Shown: positions 30,356 to 38,384 of the stretch, one piece after another
How the letters are laid out: each line of letters begins with the position of its first letter
Position numbering within the stretch: position 1 is the first letter of the stretch
IMG/VR virus record: IMGVR_UViG_3300032579_000940
Coordinates: 1-40,353 of that record
Reading direction: 5' to 3' (one strand)
Source: a virus
Length of the DNA: 40,353 nt
Program-made: the position numbers and the translations under genes
Notes under the pieces: model-generated
Database searches by the model: none
The model's input: only the letters and a program-made list of their open reading frames with translations
Told to the model about the DNA's origin: nothing

Positions 30356-30757
30356 TCAGGCTCCTTCGCGGGTCACGATGCCCACCGCGGCGAGCTGGCC
30401 GTGGGCCGCCGCACGCTTCGTCGCATCGGTGATGGTGGGGCCGTAGGTGAGGCCGGCATGGCTCACGTCGGCTTGGCGGCTGAGGATCACGACGCGCTGG
30501 TCGGTGCCGGTCGCATCGACCGTCGTCCGGCCGTCGGCCCCCTCGATCAGACAGGCGACGGCGGTCTGCGAACCGTCCGAGCCGGCCGCTGCCACGGGCA
30601 CGTACTTGCCGGTGGCGGTGAGCTTGGCCAGCACGGTCCCGGACACCACGATGCCGGAGCCGGCCGAGAGGATGGCGGTGTCGCGGGAGTGGTAGTTCGG
30701 GCTCTCATACTTGAGCCAGTCCGACACGAGGATCGGGTTGAGCAAGGTCGTGGCCAT
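30356..30757 (-). CDS. head decoration protein (lambda gpD-like)
   Basis: A 133-residue protein of the HDPD family, which binds at threefold sites and stabilises the expanded head. MATTLLNPILVSDWLKYESP and HSRDTAILSAGSGIVVSGTV are typical. So are VLAKLTATGKYVPVAAAGSD and the end HGQLAAVGIVTREGA. Lambda gpD has 110 residues. It begins two bases after the protease-scaffold stop and runs directly into the capsid gene. Confidence 0.9.
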   Translation of the reverse strand: MATTLLNPILVSDWLKYESPNYHSRDTAILSAGSGIVVSGTVLAKLTATGKYVPVAAAGSDGSQTAVACLIEGADGRTTVDATGTDQRVVILSRQADVSHAGLTYGPTITDATKRAAAHGQLAAVGIVTREGA

Positions 30758-30759
30758 GA

Positions 30760-31260
30760 TCAGGCTCCCTTCGTAAGCAGGCCGCGGCGCTCGAGCTGCG
30801 CGCGCATGTTGGACAGGGTCGCCTCGCGCCCGCCGCCTCCGGCCGTCCGGCCGGGCACGCGCTGCGTCGAGACCACGGTCTCCTCATCGCGGGCGACCAT
30901 CTTGTCGAAGAGGGCGGCGCGGGCCTGCTCGACCGTCTTGCCCTCGGCGATCAGGGCCGAGGCAGTCGCCTCCGGGATCTCCGGGTTGGAGCGACGCGCG
31001 AGCGCCACGAGGTCCTTGATCTGGCCGGCCATCTCGATCCGGCCCCGCGTGCGCTCGGCCGTGGCGCCCTCGGCCAGGAGGCCGGCGATCATCTCGGGCA
31101 CGCCACCCTCGGTGCAGAGGCGGGCGACCTCGGCAGCCTGTGCCCGCGGCAAGGCCGTCGCGAGTGCCTCGGCCCGGCCGGCGGCCCGGGCCTCGTCGAT
31201 CGGCTCGTTGGGCGCGGTGGTAAATTCCGCGGAGGGCGCCGCGGGCTGATTGGCTGCCAT
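30760..31260 (-). CDS. scaffold protein from an internal start (Nu3-like)
   Basis: Predicted 166-residue product made from an in-frame ATG at 31260 within the protease gene. A perfect AGGAGG (31271-31266) lies five bases upstream. MAANQPAAPSAEFTTAPNEP begins the segment, and a long helical, charged region follows (RAEALATALPRAQAAEVARL, AEGATAERTRGRIEMAGQIK). It ends with the basic helix LSNMRAQLERRGLLTKGA, a usual capsid-binding end. This copies the lambda C/Nu3 arrangement. The separate product is inferred from the start signals. Confidence 0.75.
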   Translation of the reverse strand: MAANQPAAPSAEFTTAPNEPIDEARAAGRAEALATALPRAQAAEVARLCTEGGVPEMIAGLLAEGATAERTRGRIEMAGQIKDLVALARRSNPEIPEATASALIAEGKTVEQARAALFDKMVARDEETVVSTQRVPGRTAGGGGREATLSNMRAQLERRGLLTKGA

Positions 31261-32001
31261 GGTGGCCTCCTGACGGGGTTGCGGGCTGGTTGGGCCAGCG
31301 CGCAGAGCGCTGGCGGTGGCAGGCGCCCGGCCCGTCCAGGCGCGCCGATCGGCCAGGGCGACGAGGCGCGCCGGCGGATGCTGATAGAGGCGGAAATCGA
31401 AAGCGGTGGGCTCGGGTCCACCGTCAGGGGCGTCGGCCGTGATCCCGGTTGCGGTGTCGTCGGGGCCGCCGGCCGATGCGGCGCGCGCCTGAATTCGATC
31501 GGCGTAGCCGGCCGCAACCGCTTCCTCCGGGGTCATCCAGAGTTCGGCGCGCATGTCGGCGCGCGCCTGCTCCACGCTACGACCGGACGCCTCGGCGTAG
31601 ACCCCGGCCATCGTCTCGGATAGCGCGCTCAGCGCCCGGATCTGCAACTCGTGATCCGCGACCGTGCCGAAGGTGAAGCCCGACGGATCGTGGATCATCA
31701 TCAGCGAACCGAGGGCCATCACCCGCTCGTCGCCGGCCATGGCGATCACGGAGGCGGCCGAGGCGGCGATGCCCTCCACGATGATCGTCTTGCGCCCGCG
31801 GTGGGCACAGAGCGCGGCGTGGATGGCCGCGCCCTCGGTGGCGATGCCCCCACCGCTGTTCAGGCGGATGGTGACGTCGCGGTCGCGCCCGACCCGCGCC
31901 AGGGCGAGCACCACGTCGGCGGCGTCGAAGCAGTCGTCCCAGTAGAGATTCCCGACCGTGCCCGAGAGCACGATCTCGTCCCCGTTGATCAAGACGGGCA
32001 T
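30760..32001 (-). CDS. ClpP-like head maturation protease fused to scaffold (lambda C-like)
   Basis: A 413-residue protein from ATG 32001, with AAGGAA six bases upstream. Residues 1-170 are a ClpP/S49-type serine protease: LSGTVGNLYWDDCFDAADVV, IRLNSGGGIATEGAAIHAAL, and the nucleophile region GIAASAASVIAMAGD (Ser near 81). The active-site His is near 104 in MMIHDPSGFTFG. After a Pro/Ala linker the scaffold domain starts at residue 248 with its own ribosome binding site. In lambda-like heads the protease cuts scaffold and itself during maturation. Two bases separate it from the decoration gene. Confidence 0.88.
   Translation of the reverse strand: MPVLINGDEIVLSGTVGNLYWDDCFDAADVVLALARVGRDRDVTIRLNSGGGIATEGAAIHAALCAHRGRKTIIVEGIAASAASVIAMAGDERVMALGSLMMIHDPSGFTFGTVADHELQIRALSALSETMAGVYAEASGRSVEQARADMRAELWMTPEEAVAAGYADRIQARAASAGGPDDTATGITADAPDGGPEPTAFDFRLYQHPPARLVALADRRAWTGRAPATASALRAGPTSPQPRQEATMAANQPAAPSAEFTTAPNEPIDEARAAGRAEALATALPRAQAAEVARLCTEGGVPEMIAGLLAEGATAERTRGRIEMAGQIKDLVALARRSNPEIPEATASALIAEGKTVEQARAALFDKMVARDEETVVSTQRVPGRTAGGGGREATLSNMRAQLERRGLLTKGA
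31266..31271 (-). promoter_or_regulatory. internal ribosome binding site for the scaffold
   Basis: AGGAGG on the minus strand, five bases before the in-frame ATG at 31260 and well inside the protease gene. It is one of the strongest Shine-Dalgarno matches in the block and decides the internal scaffold start. Confidence 0.75.
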
Positions 32002-32036
32002 CGGCAATTCCTTCGTCAGACGGTAGGGGTCGGCCC

Positions 32037-33569
32037 TCAGGCCGCGTCGTCGTCGGGGCTCGGATCCTGGACGGTCCCACCGTCGATGCGCAGGCCGAGG
32101 CGCGCGGCCCGGTCCTGGTCGTCCTTGCGCCGGGCATCGACCTCCTCGGGGTCGCCGCCGCGCGCCTCGATCACGTCGGTGCGGGAGGTGACGCCCATCA
32201 GGACGTCGAGCTCGTCGGCCTTGCGGTCCTTGAGCGGATCGACCCAGTCCCACTTCGGGGGCTGCCACTTGACCGTGCCGAGGGCCGTCCGGTCGCGCAG
32301 GTAGACTGCCGGGGTCAGGCCACGCACCGAGCCGGCGAAGGCGGCGACCTCGACGAAGCGTGCCCAGATCGGGCGGCACATCTGGAACACCATGACCTGG
32401 TGCTGGTGCTGCCCGACCCGGCGCTTGTACTCGAGCTCGACCGCGCGTTGGGACGAGAAGTTGCCCTTCGACGCGTCGTTCGACATCGGCGCATACGGCA
32501 CGCCGACGCCCGCCGAGATCGCGAGCTGCTGGCGATACTGAAACGCCTCGTAGGAGCCCCCGACGTCGGCCGGGTTCGAGAACGTGATGTCCTCCCCCGG
32601 GTTCAGAACCTGTCCTGTGCCGGGCTCCAGATCGGCCACGACCTGCTCCAGCTCCGCGGGCGGGGGCGGCGCCTCGATGCCGCTGAACAGGCCCCCGCCC
32701 TCGGGCCGGTGGCCCGGCACAACGGGGAGCGGATCGCCCAGGGCGCTCTTCTTGATGAAGAACGCGAACATCGCGGCTGTGCGCTTCCGGTCGAGCTCGG
32801 CGTCGTCGTAGCTGTCGAGCAGGTGCGCGCGCACCATCGACGGGGCAAGCGCGGTCTGCCCGCGGATCTGGCCGGCCTCCAGTGGGCGGAAGATGTGCAA
32901 CACCTCGGAGGCCGGGACGCGGACCCGGTCTCCGCTCTCCAGGCCGTACGCGTAGGCCCCGTCGCCGGGCCGGACCTTCAGGAAGTGGTAGGCGACGCGT
33001 CGCCCGATCCGGTCGAACTCGATGCCATGGCGGACCTCGTTGCCCGTCTCGGTGCGCGCCACGTTGTGAGAGAGCGGCAGCTGCTCGGCCTCGATCACCT
33101 GGATCTGCAGCGGAACGGTGAGGCCGTCACCCGGGCGCCGGGCACGGAAGCGGATGAAGCACTCGCCCGACACGAAGACGGACCGGGCGACGAGAGCCTG
33201 CAACCCGTAGAAGTCGCACCGGCCGTCTGCATCGCACTCGTCGGTCCAGCGCAGCCACGCGACCTTCAGGGCTGACTTCAGCGCCTTGTCAGACAACGTA
33301 GGCGAGGGCGTGATGCCGTCGCCGACCACCGATCCCACCCAGGTCTCGGTGGCCGAGGCGATGAGCGCGTTGTCCCGTGCAAGCTGTCGGGCGCGGGCGC
33401 GCAGAACCTCGCCGCCCTGGGAGAGCAGGGCGTTGATGCTCGCCCGCTCGGGAAGCCAGCCGCGCAGGCGTCGCGTGAGGCGGGACCCTTCGTAGCCGAG
33501 GCCCGGCGCGAAGTAGGCCCGCGCGGCCGAACGGCGCGCCGCACCGAACATGCGCGAGATGATCCCCAC
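32037..33569 (-). CDS. portal protein (lambda gpB-like)
   Basis: A 510-residue lambda-family portal, the dodecameric ring at one head vertex through which DNA passes. Typical segments: NALIASATETWVGSVVGDGI, ARSVFVSGECFIRFRARRPG, VIEAEQLPL, HIFRPLEAGQIRGQTALAPS and the late GVPYAPMSNDASKGNFSSQR, all at the expected places. Lambda gpB has 533 residues. It follows the gpW-like gene by three bases and precedes the protease by 35 bases. The C-terminus ends with an acidic tail that could contact the terminase. Confidence 0.92.
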   Translation of the reverse strand: MGIISRMFGAARRSAARAYFAPGLGYEGSRLTRRLRGWLPERASINALLSQGGEVLRARARQLARDNALIASATETWVGSVVGDGITPSPTLSDKALKSALKVAWLRWTDECDADGRCDFYGLQALVARSVFVSGECFIRFRARRPGDGLTVPLQIQVIEAEQLPLSHNVARTETGNEVRHGIEFDRIGRRVAYHFLKVRPGDGAYAYGLESGDRVRVPASEVLHIFRPLEAGQIRGQTALAPSMVRAHLLDSYDDAELDRKRTAAMFAFFIKKSALGDPLPVVPGHRPEGGGLFSGIEAPPPPAELEQVVADLEPGTGQVLNPGEDITFSNPADVGGSYEAFQYRQQLAISAGVGVPYAPMSNDASKGNFSSQRAVELEYKRRVGQHQHQVMVFQMCRPIWARFVEVAAFAGSVRGLTPAVYLRDRTALGTVKWQPPKWDWVDPLKDRKADELDVLMGVTSRTDVIEARGGDPEEVDARRKDDQDRAARLGLRIDGGTVQDPSPDDDAA

Positions 33570-33572
33570 CGC

Positions 33573-33821
33573 TCAGAGGCCCTTGCGCCCGATGACGCGG
33601 ACCTGCCGGATGCGCCCGGTCTGGACGCCTCCCTGCGCAGCAGGGTTGCCCACCTCCGCGATGAGTTCGTCCCGGCGCCGATACAGCAGCTTCAGGTCGT
33701 GCTTGATCCCACGGTCTTCCTCGCGAACCTCGGTCACGCCCCGGCTCAGGATGCGGTTGATGCGCTCGATCTCGGCCAGCTTGTCGGATCGGATCTGATC
33801 GGGGGTCCTGACGTCGGCCAT
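33573..33821 (-). CDS. head-tail joining protein (lambda gpW-like)
   Basis: An 82-residue protein: DKLAEIERINRILSRGVTEV, then KHDLKLLYRRRDELIAEVGN and a basic C-terminus (TGRIRQVRVIGRKGL). The mix of helix, charged hairpin and helix and the location between large terminase and portal match lambda W (68 residues), which plugs the head and joins the tail. Two bases follow the terminase stop. Similarity is weak in places; the gene order makes the call likely. Confidence 0.75.
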   Translation of the reverse strand: MADVRTPDQIRSDKLAEIERINRILSRGVTEVREEDRGIKHDLKLLYRRRDELIAEVGNPAAQGGVQTGRIRQVRVIGRKGL

Positions 33822-33823
33822 GC

Positions 33824-35707
33824 TCAGCGTCCCATGTACGAGGAGCGGCGAACCGCGCGCGCGGGTGGTGGCGATGGTGGGCGGACAGGGCTGGCGTCGC
33901 CCAGGCGGCGCTCCCGAGCGTCGAAATCGATCGGCGGTAGGCCGTAGCGCGCCGCGAAGGCGTAGACGGTGGCGTCGAGTGCCTCGGCCGCCGCGTTCTT
34001 GATCCGCTCGAAGCGGCGGGTGGGTCGGCCGCCGACGCGCCGGACGACACGCCGCTCAGCGCACAGCTGATCGAACCACGACAGCGACAGGCTCGACGAG
34101 AACCGAACCTGATCCGGGTAGCGGGCGAGCTTCGTGAAGAGGATCTGCTTCACCTCGTCGATGCCGACGATCCAGAGCCGTCCCTGTCCGCCGAGCGCGC
34201 CGCCCGAGACCTTGCCCTTCGACGCTTCGATCACCGGGCGCCGGCCCCAGACGCCCTTGATCGGCAGAACGTTGCGGGCGAGGCGCGGCCAGCAGAAGGC
34301 GTAGACAGCCTCGACCGTGCCGCCGTCGCCCGAGTCCACGCAGGTCGCCTCGATGCCGAGGCCGCCGCCGAGCGGGTGCTTCCAGCGCTGCAGCAGCAAC
34401 TCGTCGAGCTCGCGCCAGACGTGGCCCTCCAGCGTGTTGCCCCAGATCACGAAGTGGCCGAGCGCGTAGGCTCGACCCTCACGGTCCCAACCGTAGATCA
34501 CCGCCTCCAGGCGATCGGGCTGGACGTCCACGCCGCAAGTGAGGAGCAGCACCGCCGCGGGCAGCGCCAGCATCTCGCCGTCGGGCATCGTCACGTTCAG
34601 GCCGATCGGCTCAGCTCTGGCGGCCAGCACGTCGGCGGTCGTCATGTCGACGCTCTCGGACCAGCCCTCGCCGAGCAGCGTGTTGCGGAAGGTCCGGAGC
34701 CGGTCCGGGTCGTTGTGGATCTCGACGTACTCGGCCGCGAGCGCGGACCAAGATGCGTTGACGTGGGGCGAGATCAGCGCCGAGAGGGCGAAGCCCGCGT
34801 GGCCCTCAACCTCCGGCCGGGTCGCGCGCCAGCGCCCGTTGGCGACCATCTCCGCCTTGAACCGCTCGGGGATCAGCACGCCGCAGCGCGGGCAGGCCCA
34901 GGAAGCGGTCTTCGTCCGGTGGGCCGTCACGACGCCCTGCGGGTCGCGATCCTTCTCCCACTCGATGTGCTCCCACCTCGGCTCCGAGAACTCCTCGCAC
35001 TCGACGCAGCGAATCTCGTAGATGCGCCGGTCGCTCGCGTCGTACTCCCGGCAGATGGTCGAGGTGTCGGCGTCTGTTGGCGTCGAGCCGCGGATGATCT
35101 TGCGGTTCGGGAACGAGAGCGTGCGCTTGATGGCGAGGTCGAGCGCATCACCCTCGTTCGTCACCTCCATGCCGTCCTCCTCATCGATGAGGAGGATGCG
35201 CACCGTGTGAGCGCGGAGGTTTCGCGGTGAGCGAGCCGCGACGATCTTGAGCGAGCCGCCCGGGAAGCGACGGTGCCGGATGGTGTTCCGGCCGGTCTCG
35301 TCGGCCGCGGTGGCGAGGATGCCGGCGACCGAAGGACTGGCATCGAAAATCGGCTCTAGGTCGGAGACGATGTAGTTCCGGCAGTCGTCCTCCGTGGGGA
35401 GGAGTGTCAGGATCGGCGCTGGCTCGTTCGCGACGTAGCTGGCCGTGACGCCGGTCAGCAGCGTCGTGTAGCCGACGCGGACGCACTTCTTGACGGTGAC
35501 GCGCTCGATCGTCGGATCGGTCATCGCGTCCGCAATCTCGCGCTGAAACGGCCAGAGCCGCACCGGGCCCGGCTTGGCGACGAGGCCTTCCGGCAAGCGG
35601 ATGCCGTCCCGGCTCTCCATCCACTCCGACAGGGGCAGGCGCGGCGGCGGCCGGAGCTTGGCCAGCGCGGCCGCGACGGTGCGGTCAAGGAGCGTCGTCA
35701 CCGGCAC
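33824..35707 (-). CDS. terL: terminase large subunit (lambda GpA-like)
   Basis: A 627-residue DNA-packaging motor and nuclease of the GpA family. The ATPase P-loop-like KKCVRVGYTT lies at about 73-82, LTLLPTEDDCRNYIVSD at about 100, and the Walker B ILLIDEEDGM at 171-180. RGSTPT follows as the coupling motif. Two Cys pairs (RCVECEEF and WACPRCGV) may form a zinc site, as in some GpA relatives. The nuclease part includes LLTCGVDVQPDRLEAVIYGW and CVDSGDGGTVEAVYAF with its acidic residues. GpA enzymes act with Nu1-type subunits at cos sites, so cohesive-end packaging is likely. It overlaps the small subunit by 23 bases. Confidence 0.93.
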   Translation of the reverse strand: MPVTTLLDRTVAAALAKLRPPPRLPLSEWMESRDGIRLPEGLVAKPGPVRLWPFQREIADAMTDPTIERVTVKKCVRVGYTTLLTGVTASYVANEPAPILTLLPTEDDCRNYIVSDLEPIFDASPSVAGILATAADETGRNTIRHRRFPGGSLKIVAARSPRNLRAHTVRILLIDEEDGMEVTNEGDALDLAIKRTLSFPNRKIIRGSTPTDADTSTICREYDASDRRIYEIRCVECEEFSEPRWEHIEWEKDRDPQGVVTAHRTKTASWACPRCGVLIPERFKAEMVANGRWRATRPEVEGHAGFALSALISPHVNASWSALAAEYVEIHNDPDRLRTFRNTLLGEGWSESVDMTTADVLAARAEPIGLNVTMPDGEMLALPAAVLLLTCGVDVQPDRLEAVIYGWDREGRAYALGHFVIWGNTLEGHVWRELDELLLQRWKHPLGGGLGIEATCVDSGDGGTVEAVYAFCWPRLARNVLPIKGVWGRRPVIEASKGKVSGGALGGQGRLWIVGIDEVKQILFTKLARYPDQVRFSSSLSLSWFDQLCAERRVVRRVGGRPTRRFERIKNAAAEALDATVYAFAARYGLPPIDFDARERRLGDASPVRPPSPPPARAVRRSSYMGR

Positions 35708-36269
35708 CTGCCGTCATGGCATCCCGCACCACCCGGTCGATCACCGAGAGGTCGTGCTTCGAGAGGTGGCCCAGCTCCAGCGCGATATCGCCTGGGATGG
35801 CGAGGAGCCGGGCCCGGAGCTTCGCGGTCTCGTCGGCCCAGCGCCGGCCCGCGGTCTCGGCATCAATCAGGCGCTCCGCCTCCTTCGCGTGCGCCTGATC
35901 GCGCTGCCAGGTCTGGACGATCTTCTCCGCCGTCCTGGCGTGATTGAAGGTCAGCTCCTCGCCGTCGGCGATCACCACGCCCTCGGCTCGCAGGATCTCG
36001 CGGACCCGAGTGGTCGCCAGCTGCGCCTCGGCGGTCGCCTGAGAGAGGACCGCCGGCGTCGGCTCGGCGGGCGTAGTGTGCGTACCCTGCGTACCGGTGC
36101 GCACCCCGGTACGCGCCGGGTCCGTCGACCGAACCCAAGCCGCCCGGACCGCCTCCGGATCAAGCGTGCCGTCGGCCTCCACAGAGACGCGGCCCGCCTT
36201 GATCGCCTTCCGGATGGCGGCCTCGGTGACGCCGATGATCTTGGCGCACTCGCGCCGGCTCACACCCAC
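35685..36269 (-). CDS. terS: terminase small subunit (Nu1-like)
   Basis: A 194-residue protein from GTG 36269, with GAGG six bases upstream. A winged-helix DNA-binding start (RRECAKIIGVTEAAIRKAIK, residues 5-24) is typical of Nu1, which binds cos DNA next to the terminase nuclease. A Thr/Pro linker follows, then a helical dimer or contact region with NHARTAEKIVQTWQRDQAHA and LARLLAIPG-like order (RARLLAIPGDIALELGHLSK). Lambda Nu1 has 181 residues. It is the first gene of the late block; the promoter must lie in the following gap or beyond. Confidence 0.85.
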   Translation of the reverse strand: MGVSRRECAKIIGVTEAAIRKAIKAGRVSVEADGTLDPEAVRAAWVRSTDPARTGVRTGTQGTHTTPAEPTPAVLSQATAEAQLATTRVREILRAEGVVIADGEELTFNHARTAEKIVQTWQRDQAHAKEAERLIDAETAGRRWADETAKLRARLLAIPGDIALELGHLSKHDLSVIDRVVRDAMTAGAGDDAP

Positions 36270-36591
36270 TGCGAACCTCGAATTTCAGGGCTGCAGAGAG
36301 CCAAAAATCGGGAGCATCTCTGCCCGCAAGGGGGTGCCCCCTTGGGGAGGACCCACGTCGCCCACAGATGCGGGCGGATATCATCTGCGTCGATGCAGAC
36401 TTCCGTCTGAAGTGTCATCATGTCGGTCGGTGATGTTGGTGCTTGCTCATTCGACCGTAGCGGCCTGCGTCGATGACGAATGGTTGTTCGCAAGCGACCG
36501 CCGTGCGAGGGTTCTCTATCGCTGGCCGGACAACTCGGGCGCCAGCGGCCGGAAGATGCGTGTGCTCCCGCCCAAATCATTGGAGAGCCGC
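36270..36591. promoter_or_regulatory. divergent intergenic region with a perfect inverted repeat
   Basis: This 322-base gap separates the minus-strand late block from a plus-strand DUF6894 gene. It holds a perfect 8-bp inverted repeat, CAAGGGGG-TG-CCCCCTTG (36327-36344), about 60 bases upstream of the small-terminase start, which could be an operator or a hairpin in the leader. Cos or late-promoter sites would be expected here, but I cannot identify them. Confidence 0.35.
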
Positions 36592-36867
36592 GTGCCACGC
36601 TACTTTTTCGATATTCACGACCGCGCGTTCCTGGCTGACGAAGTTGGCACTGAGTGCGCGGACTTCGAGGCAGCGCGGAGACAGGCGATGATCACGCTCC
36701 CCGAGATTTCACGGTGGGCAATCCCTAGTGACGGCGACAATCAAGCCTTCACCGTGCTCGTGCGCGATGAGCGGGGCGCGCTTGTTTACACCGCGACTCT
36801 GACGTTCGCCGGGCTGAGATTGAACAACGCGCCTGAACAGTGTCAGCCTACGGTGAAGTTGCCCTAG
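36592..36867 (+). CDS. DUF6894 family protein
   Basis: A 91-residue protein from GTG 36592 (read MPRYFFDIHDRAFLADEVGT), with GGAG six bases upstream. It has the full family pattern: acidic turn, TECADFEAARRQAMITLPEI, then the end strands VLVRDERGALVYTATLTFAG. It resembles the textbook family form more than the left-flank copies do. Its stop overlaps the end of a convergent small gene by four bases. It diverges from the phage late block. Function unknown. Confidence 0.85.
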   Translation: MPRYFFDIHDRAFLADEVGTECADFEAARRQAMITLPEISRWAIPSDGDNQAFTVLVRDERGALVYTATLTFAGLRLNNAPEQCQPTVKLP

Positions 36868-37040
36868 GCCGTCCCGTGCCCGTCTGCCGCTCCGAAAATA
36901 TCGTCGGCAACGAGCTTCGCCAGCGCGTACATCAGCGCCTTGGAGAAAGCTTGCATCTCGGGCGTGCCGTGATCCATTACGGCCTCATGCGCCTCGATGC
37001 ATTTGCGAACGAGTTCTTCCTGCTCGTCCTGCGTCATCAT
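36864..37040 (-). CDS. small acidic hypothetical protein
   Basis: A 58-residue protein from MTQDEQEELVRKCIEAHEAV (a preceding Met is possible; GGGG lies nearby). It is helical, with HGTPEMQAFSKALMYALAKL, and ends ADDIFGAADGHGTA. Composition is convincingly that of a protein. It converges with the DUF6894 gene. No family recognised. Confidence 0.5.
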   Translation of the reverse strand: MMTQDEQEELVRKCIEAHEAVMDHGTPEMQAFSKALMYALAKLVADDIFGAADGHGTA

Positions 37041-37190
37041 GGCAGTCCCCATAGGCATGCCCGGACGCGCGGCTGCTGACGCGGCTTGACCGTGACATGG
37101 TTAGGCCGCTGAGACAATCAGTGCTACCAAAACACTTGGCACAATAGGGTGTCATGGACGCCATCAATGTGCCAGCCAGACGAAACACCG

Positions 37191-37406
37191 ATGCCTGTCA
37201 CTCGTCAAAGTAGGCTCCGGGAAAATCTTCGATTAATCGCCGGAGCACTTGGTGTGTCTATCGAGTCCTTGATTGAAGGCGCAAGAGACGGCACTTACGG
37301 CGATGAGGCCGCTGAACTCGTCCGCTTATGGTTCAGCATCACTGATCCAGCTGATCGTCGTTCGGTTCTTGAGCAGGTGCGGAAGCTCGCAGCAAAGGAG
37401 GCGTGA
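37191..37406 (+). CDS. small regulator-like hypothetical protein
   Basis: A 71-residue protein from ATG 37191; GTG 37149 gives a longer form. SRLRENLRLIAGALGVSIES looks like one half of an XRE-type helix-turn-helix. The C-terminal EAAELVRLWFSITDPADRRS resembles the tail commonly attached to such regulators. Only one DNA-binding helix pair can be seen, so it may be a shortened repressor. A link to control of the phage block is possible but unproven. Confidence 0.5.
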   Translation: MPVTRQSRLRENLRLIAGALGVSIESLIEGARDGTYGDEAAELVRLWFSITDPADRRSVLEQVRKLAAKEA

Positions 37407-37454
37407 TCTCGCTCGTGAATTTCTGCCTCGGCTGCCGACTCTTCTGGCCGCCCC

Positions 37455-38060
37455 TCAGAGCCCCGGCATCCCCATCAAGTGCCCGATCTCGTGGCTGACG
37501 CGGGCTTCGAGCTCCTCGCCCATGACGTGCATGAACGCCGCCTCGGTGGCGCCCTGCAGCATCTCGTCGGGGATGGAGACGCCGGAGTTCTGCAGCTCGG
37601 CCTTGCCCCGCCACGCGTGGTTCGGGTCGATGTTCTTGAAGACGTGGCCGCCCATCACGGGGCCGACGCGGTCCGGGAAGCAGCCACCGTGGGTGAAGGT
37701 GCCGACGAACAGCTGCCGCCGCCCGCGCGGCTTTGCCGAGACGCCGCCCTTCACCTCCTTCGGGTCGAAGAACTTGAGGCTGATGTCCCCACCGCGGGTC
37801 GTGAGGGTGTAGGTGAGGCGCCCGCCATACCCGAACTGCTCGTTCGCCGCGGTCGCCCGGTTCACCTTGACCGCCTTCACGATCACCGAGCGCTTGAGCC
37901 CGGTCTGTTTCGTCAGGTTGCGGATGACCTGGGTGCGGGCCTTGGCACCCGTGTGGTTGAGGGCGCGGGACAGGGCGATCGGAGCATTGGCGCCGAGCAC
38001 CGCGAGCTGGTTGGCGAAGCGGCCGAGCAGGCCGTCGCCGGTAAACGTCAGGGCGGACAT
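37455..38060 (-). CDS. minor tail protein Z-like (lambda gpZ family)
   Basis: A 201-residue protein from MSALTFTGDGLLGRFANQLA (38060). ALSRALNHTGAKARTQVIRN and TKQTGLKRSVIVKAVKVNRA are the basic, helix-forming stretch of the family. HGGCFPDRVGPVMGGHVFKN and ATEAAFMHVMGEELEARVSH follow. Lambda gpZ has 192 residues and acts in tail completion, where it normally sits between FII and U. Here it lies about 1.2 kb beyond the terminase, cut off by plus-strand genes, but on the late strand. Its 5' end is duplicated at 38687-38761. Confidence 0.8.
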   Translation of the reverse strand: MSALTFTGDGLLGRFANQLAVLGANAPIALSRALNHTGAKARTQVIRNLTKQTGLKRSVIVKAVKVNRATAANEQFGYGGRLTYTLTTRGGDISLKFFDPKEVKGGVSAKPRGRRQLFVGTFTHGGCFPDRVGPVMGGHVFKNIDPNHAWRGKAELQNSGVSIPDEMLQGATEAAFMHVMGEELEARVSHEIGHLMGMPGL

Positions 38061-38149
38061 GGGCAGCCCTCGCAATGTGGCTGAAGCGTAGCCACCTGGA
38101 CCTTATCCCTCCGCATAATCCCGTGCTCTGTGCAACGATGCGGAAGCTC

Positions 38150-38311
38150 ATGATGGCCCGTACTCCGACCAACGGCAGGGCAATTTCTGTCTCGACAGAG
38201 GAATTCAACGAGCGTGGGAAGCGCCTCCTCGTAGACAAGCCCGAACCTCAGAAGGCAGCGAGCCGTCGGACGAGCGCAGCTTGGCCTAAGGAGTCGATAC
38301 CAAGGCAGTAA
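38150..38311 (+). CDS. small duplicated hypothetical protein, copy 1
   Basis: A 53-residue protein from MMARTPTNGRAISVSTEEFN, with the core RLLVDKPEPQKAASRRTSAA and end WPKESIPRQ. It is basic and Pro-rich, possibly largely unstructured. The paralogue at 38850 is of equal length and similar throughout. The chosen ATG follows GGAAGC; an in-frame ATG at 38138 is also possible. Function unknown. Confidence 0.6.
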   Translation: MMARTPTNGRAISVSTEEFNERGKRLLVDKPEPQKAASRRTSAAWPKESIPRQ

Positions 38312-38384
38312 TCAGCGGCCGGGACTGTGCTAAGGTCATCTTCAGCCCCGCATCTGCTGCCGAGCTGATGGAGGGCCTTTTCCC

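Noticed and set aside
36270-36591. Cos site next to the Nu1-like terminase gene
   Set aside because: The terminase type makes a cos site likely, but no cohesive-end or binding-site pattern could be identified by eye, so it is not listed as a feature.
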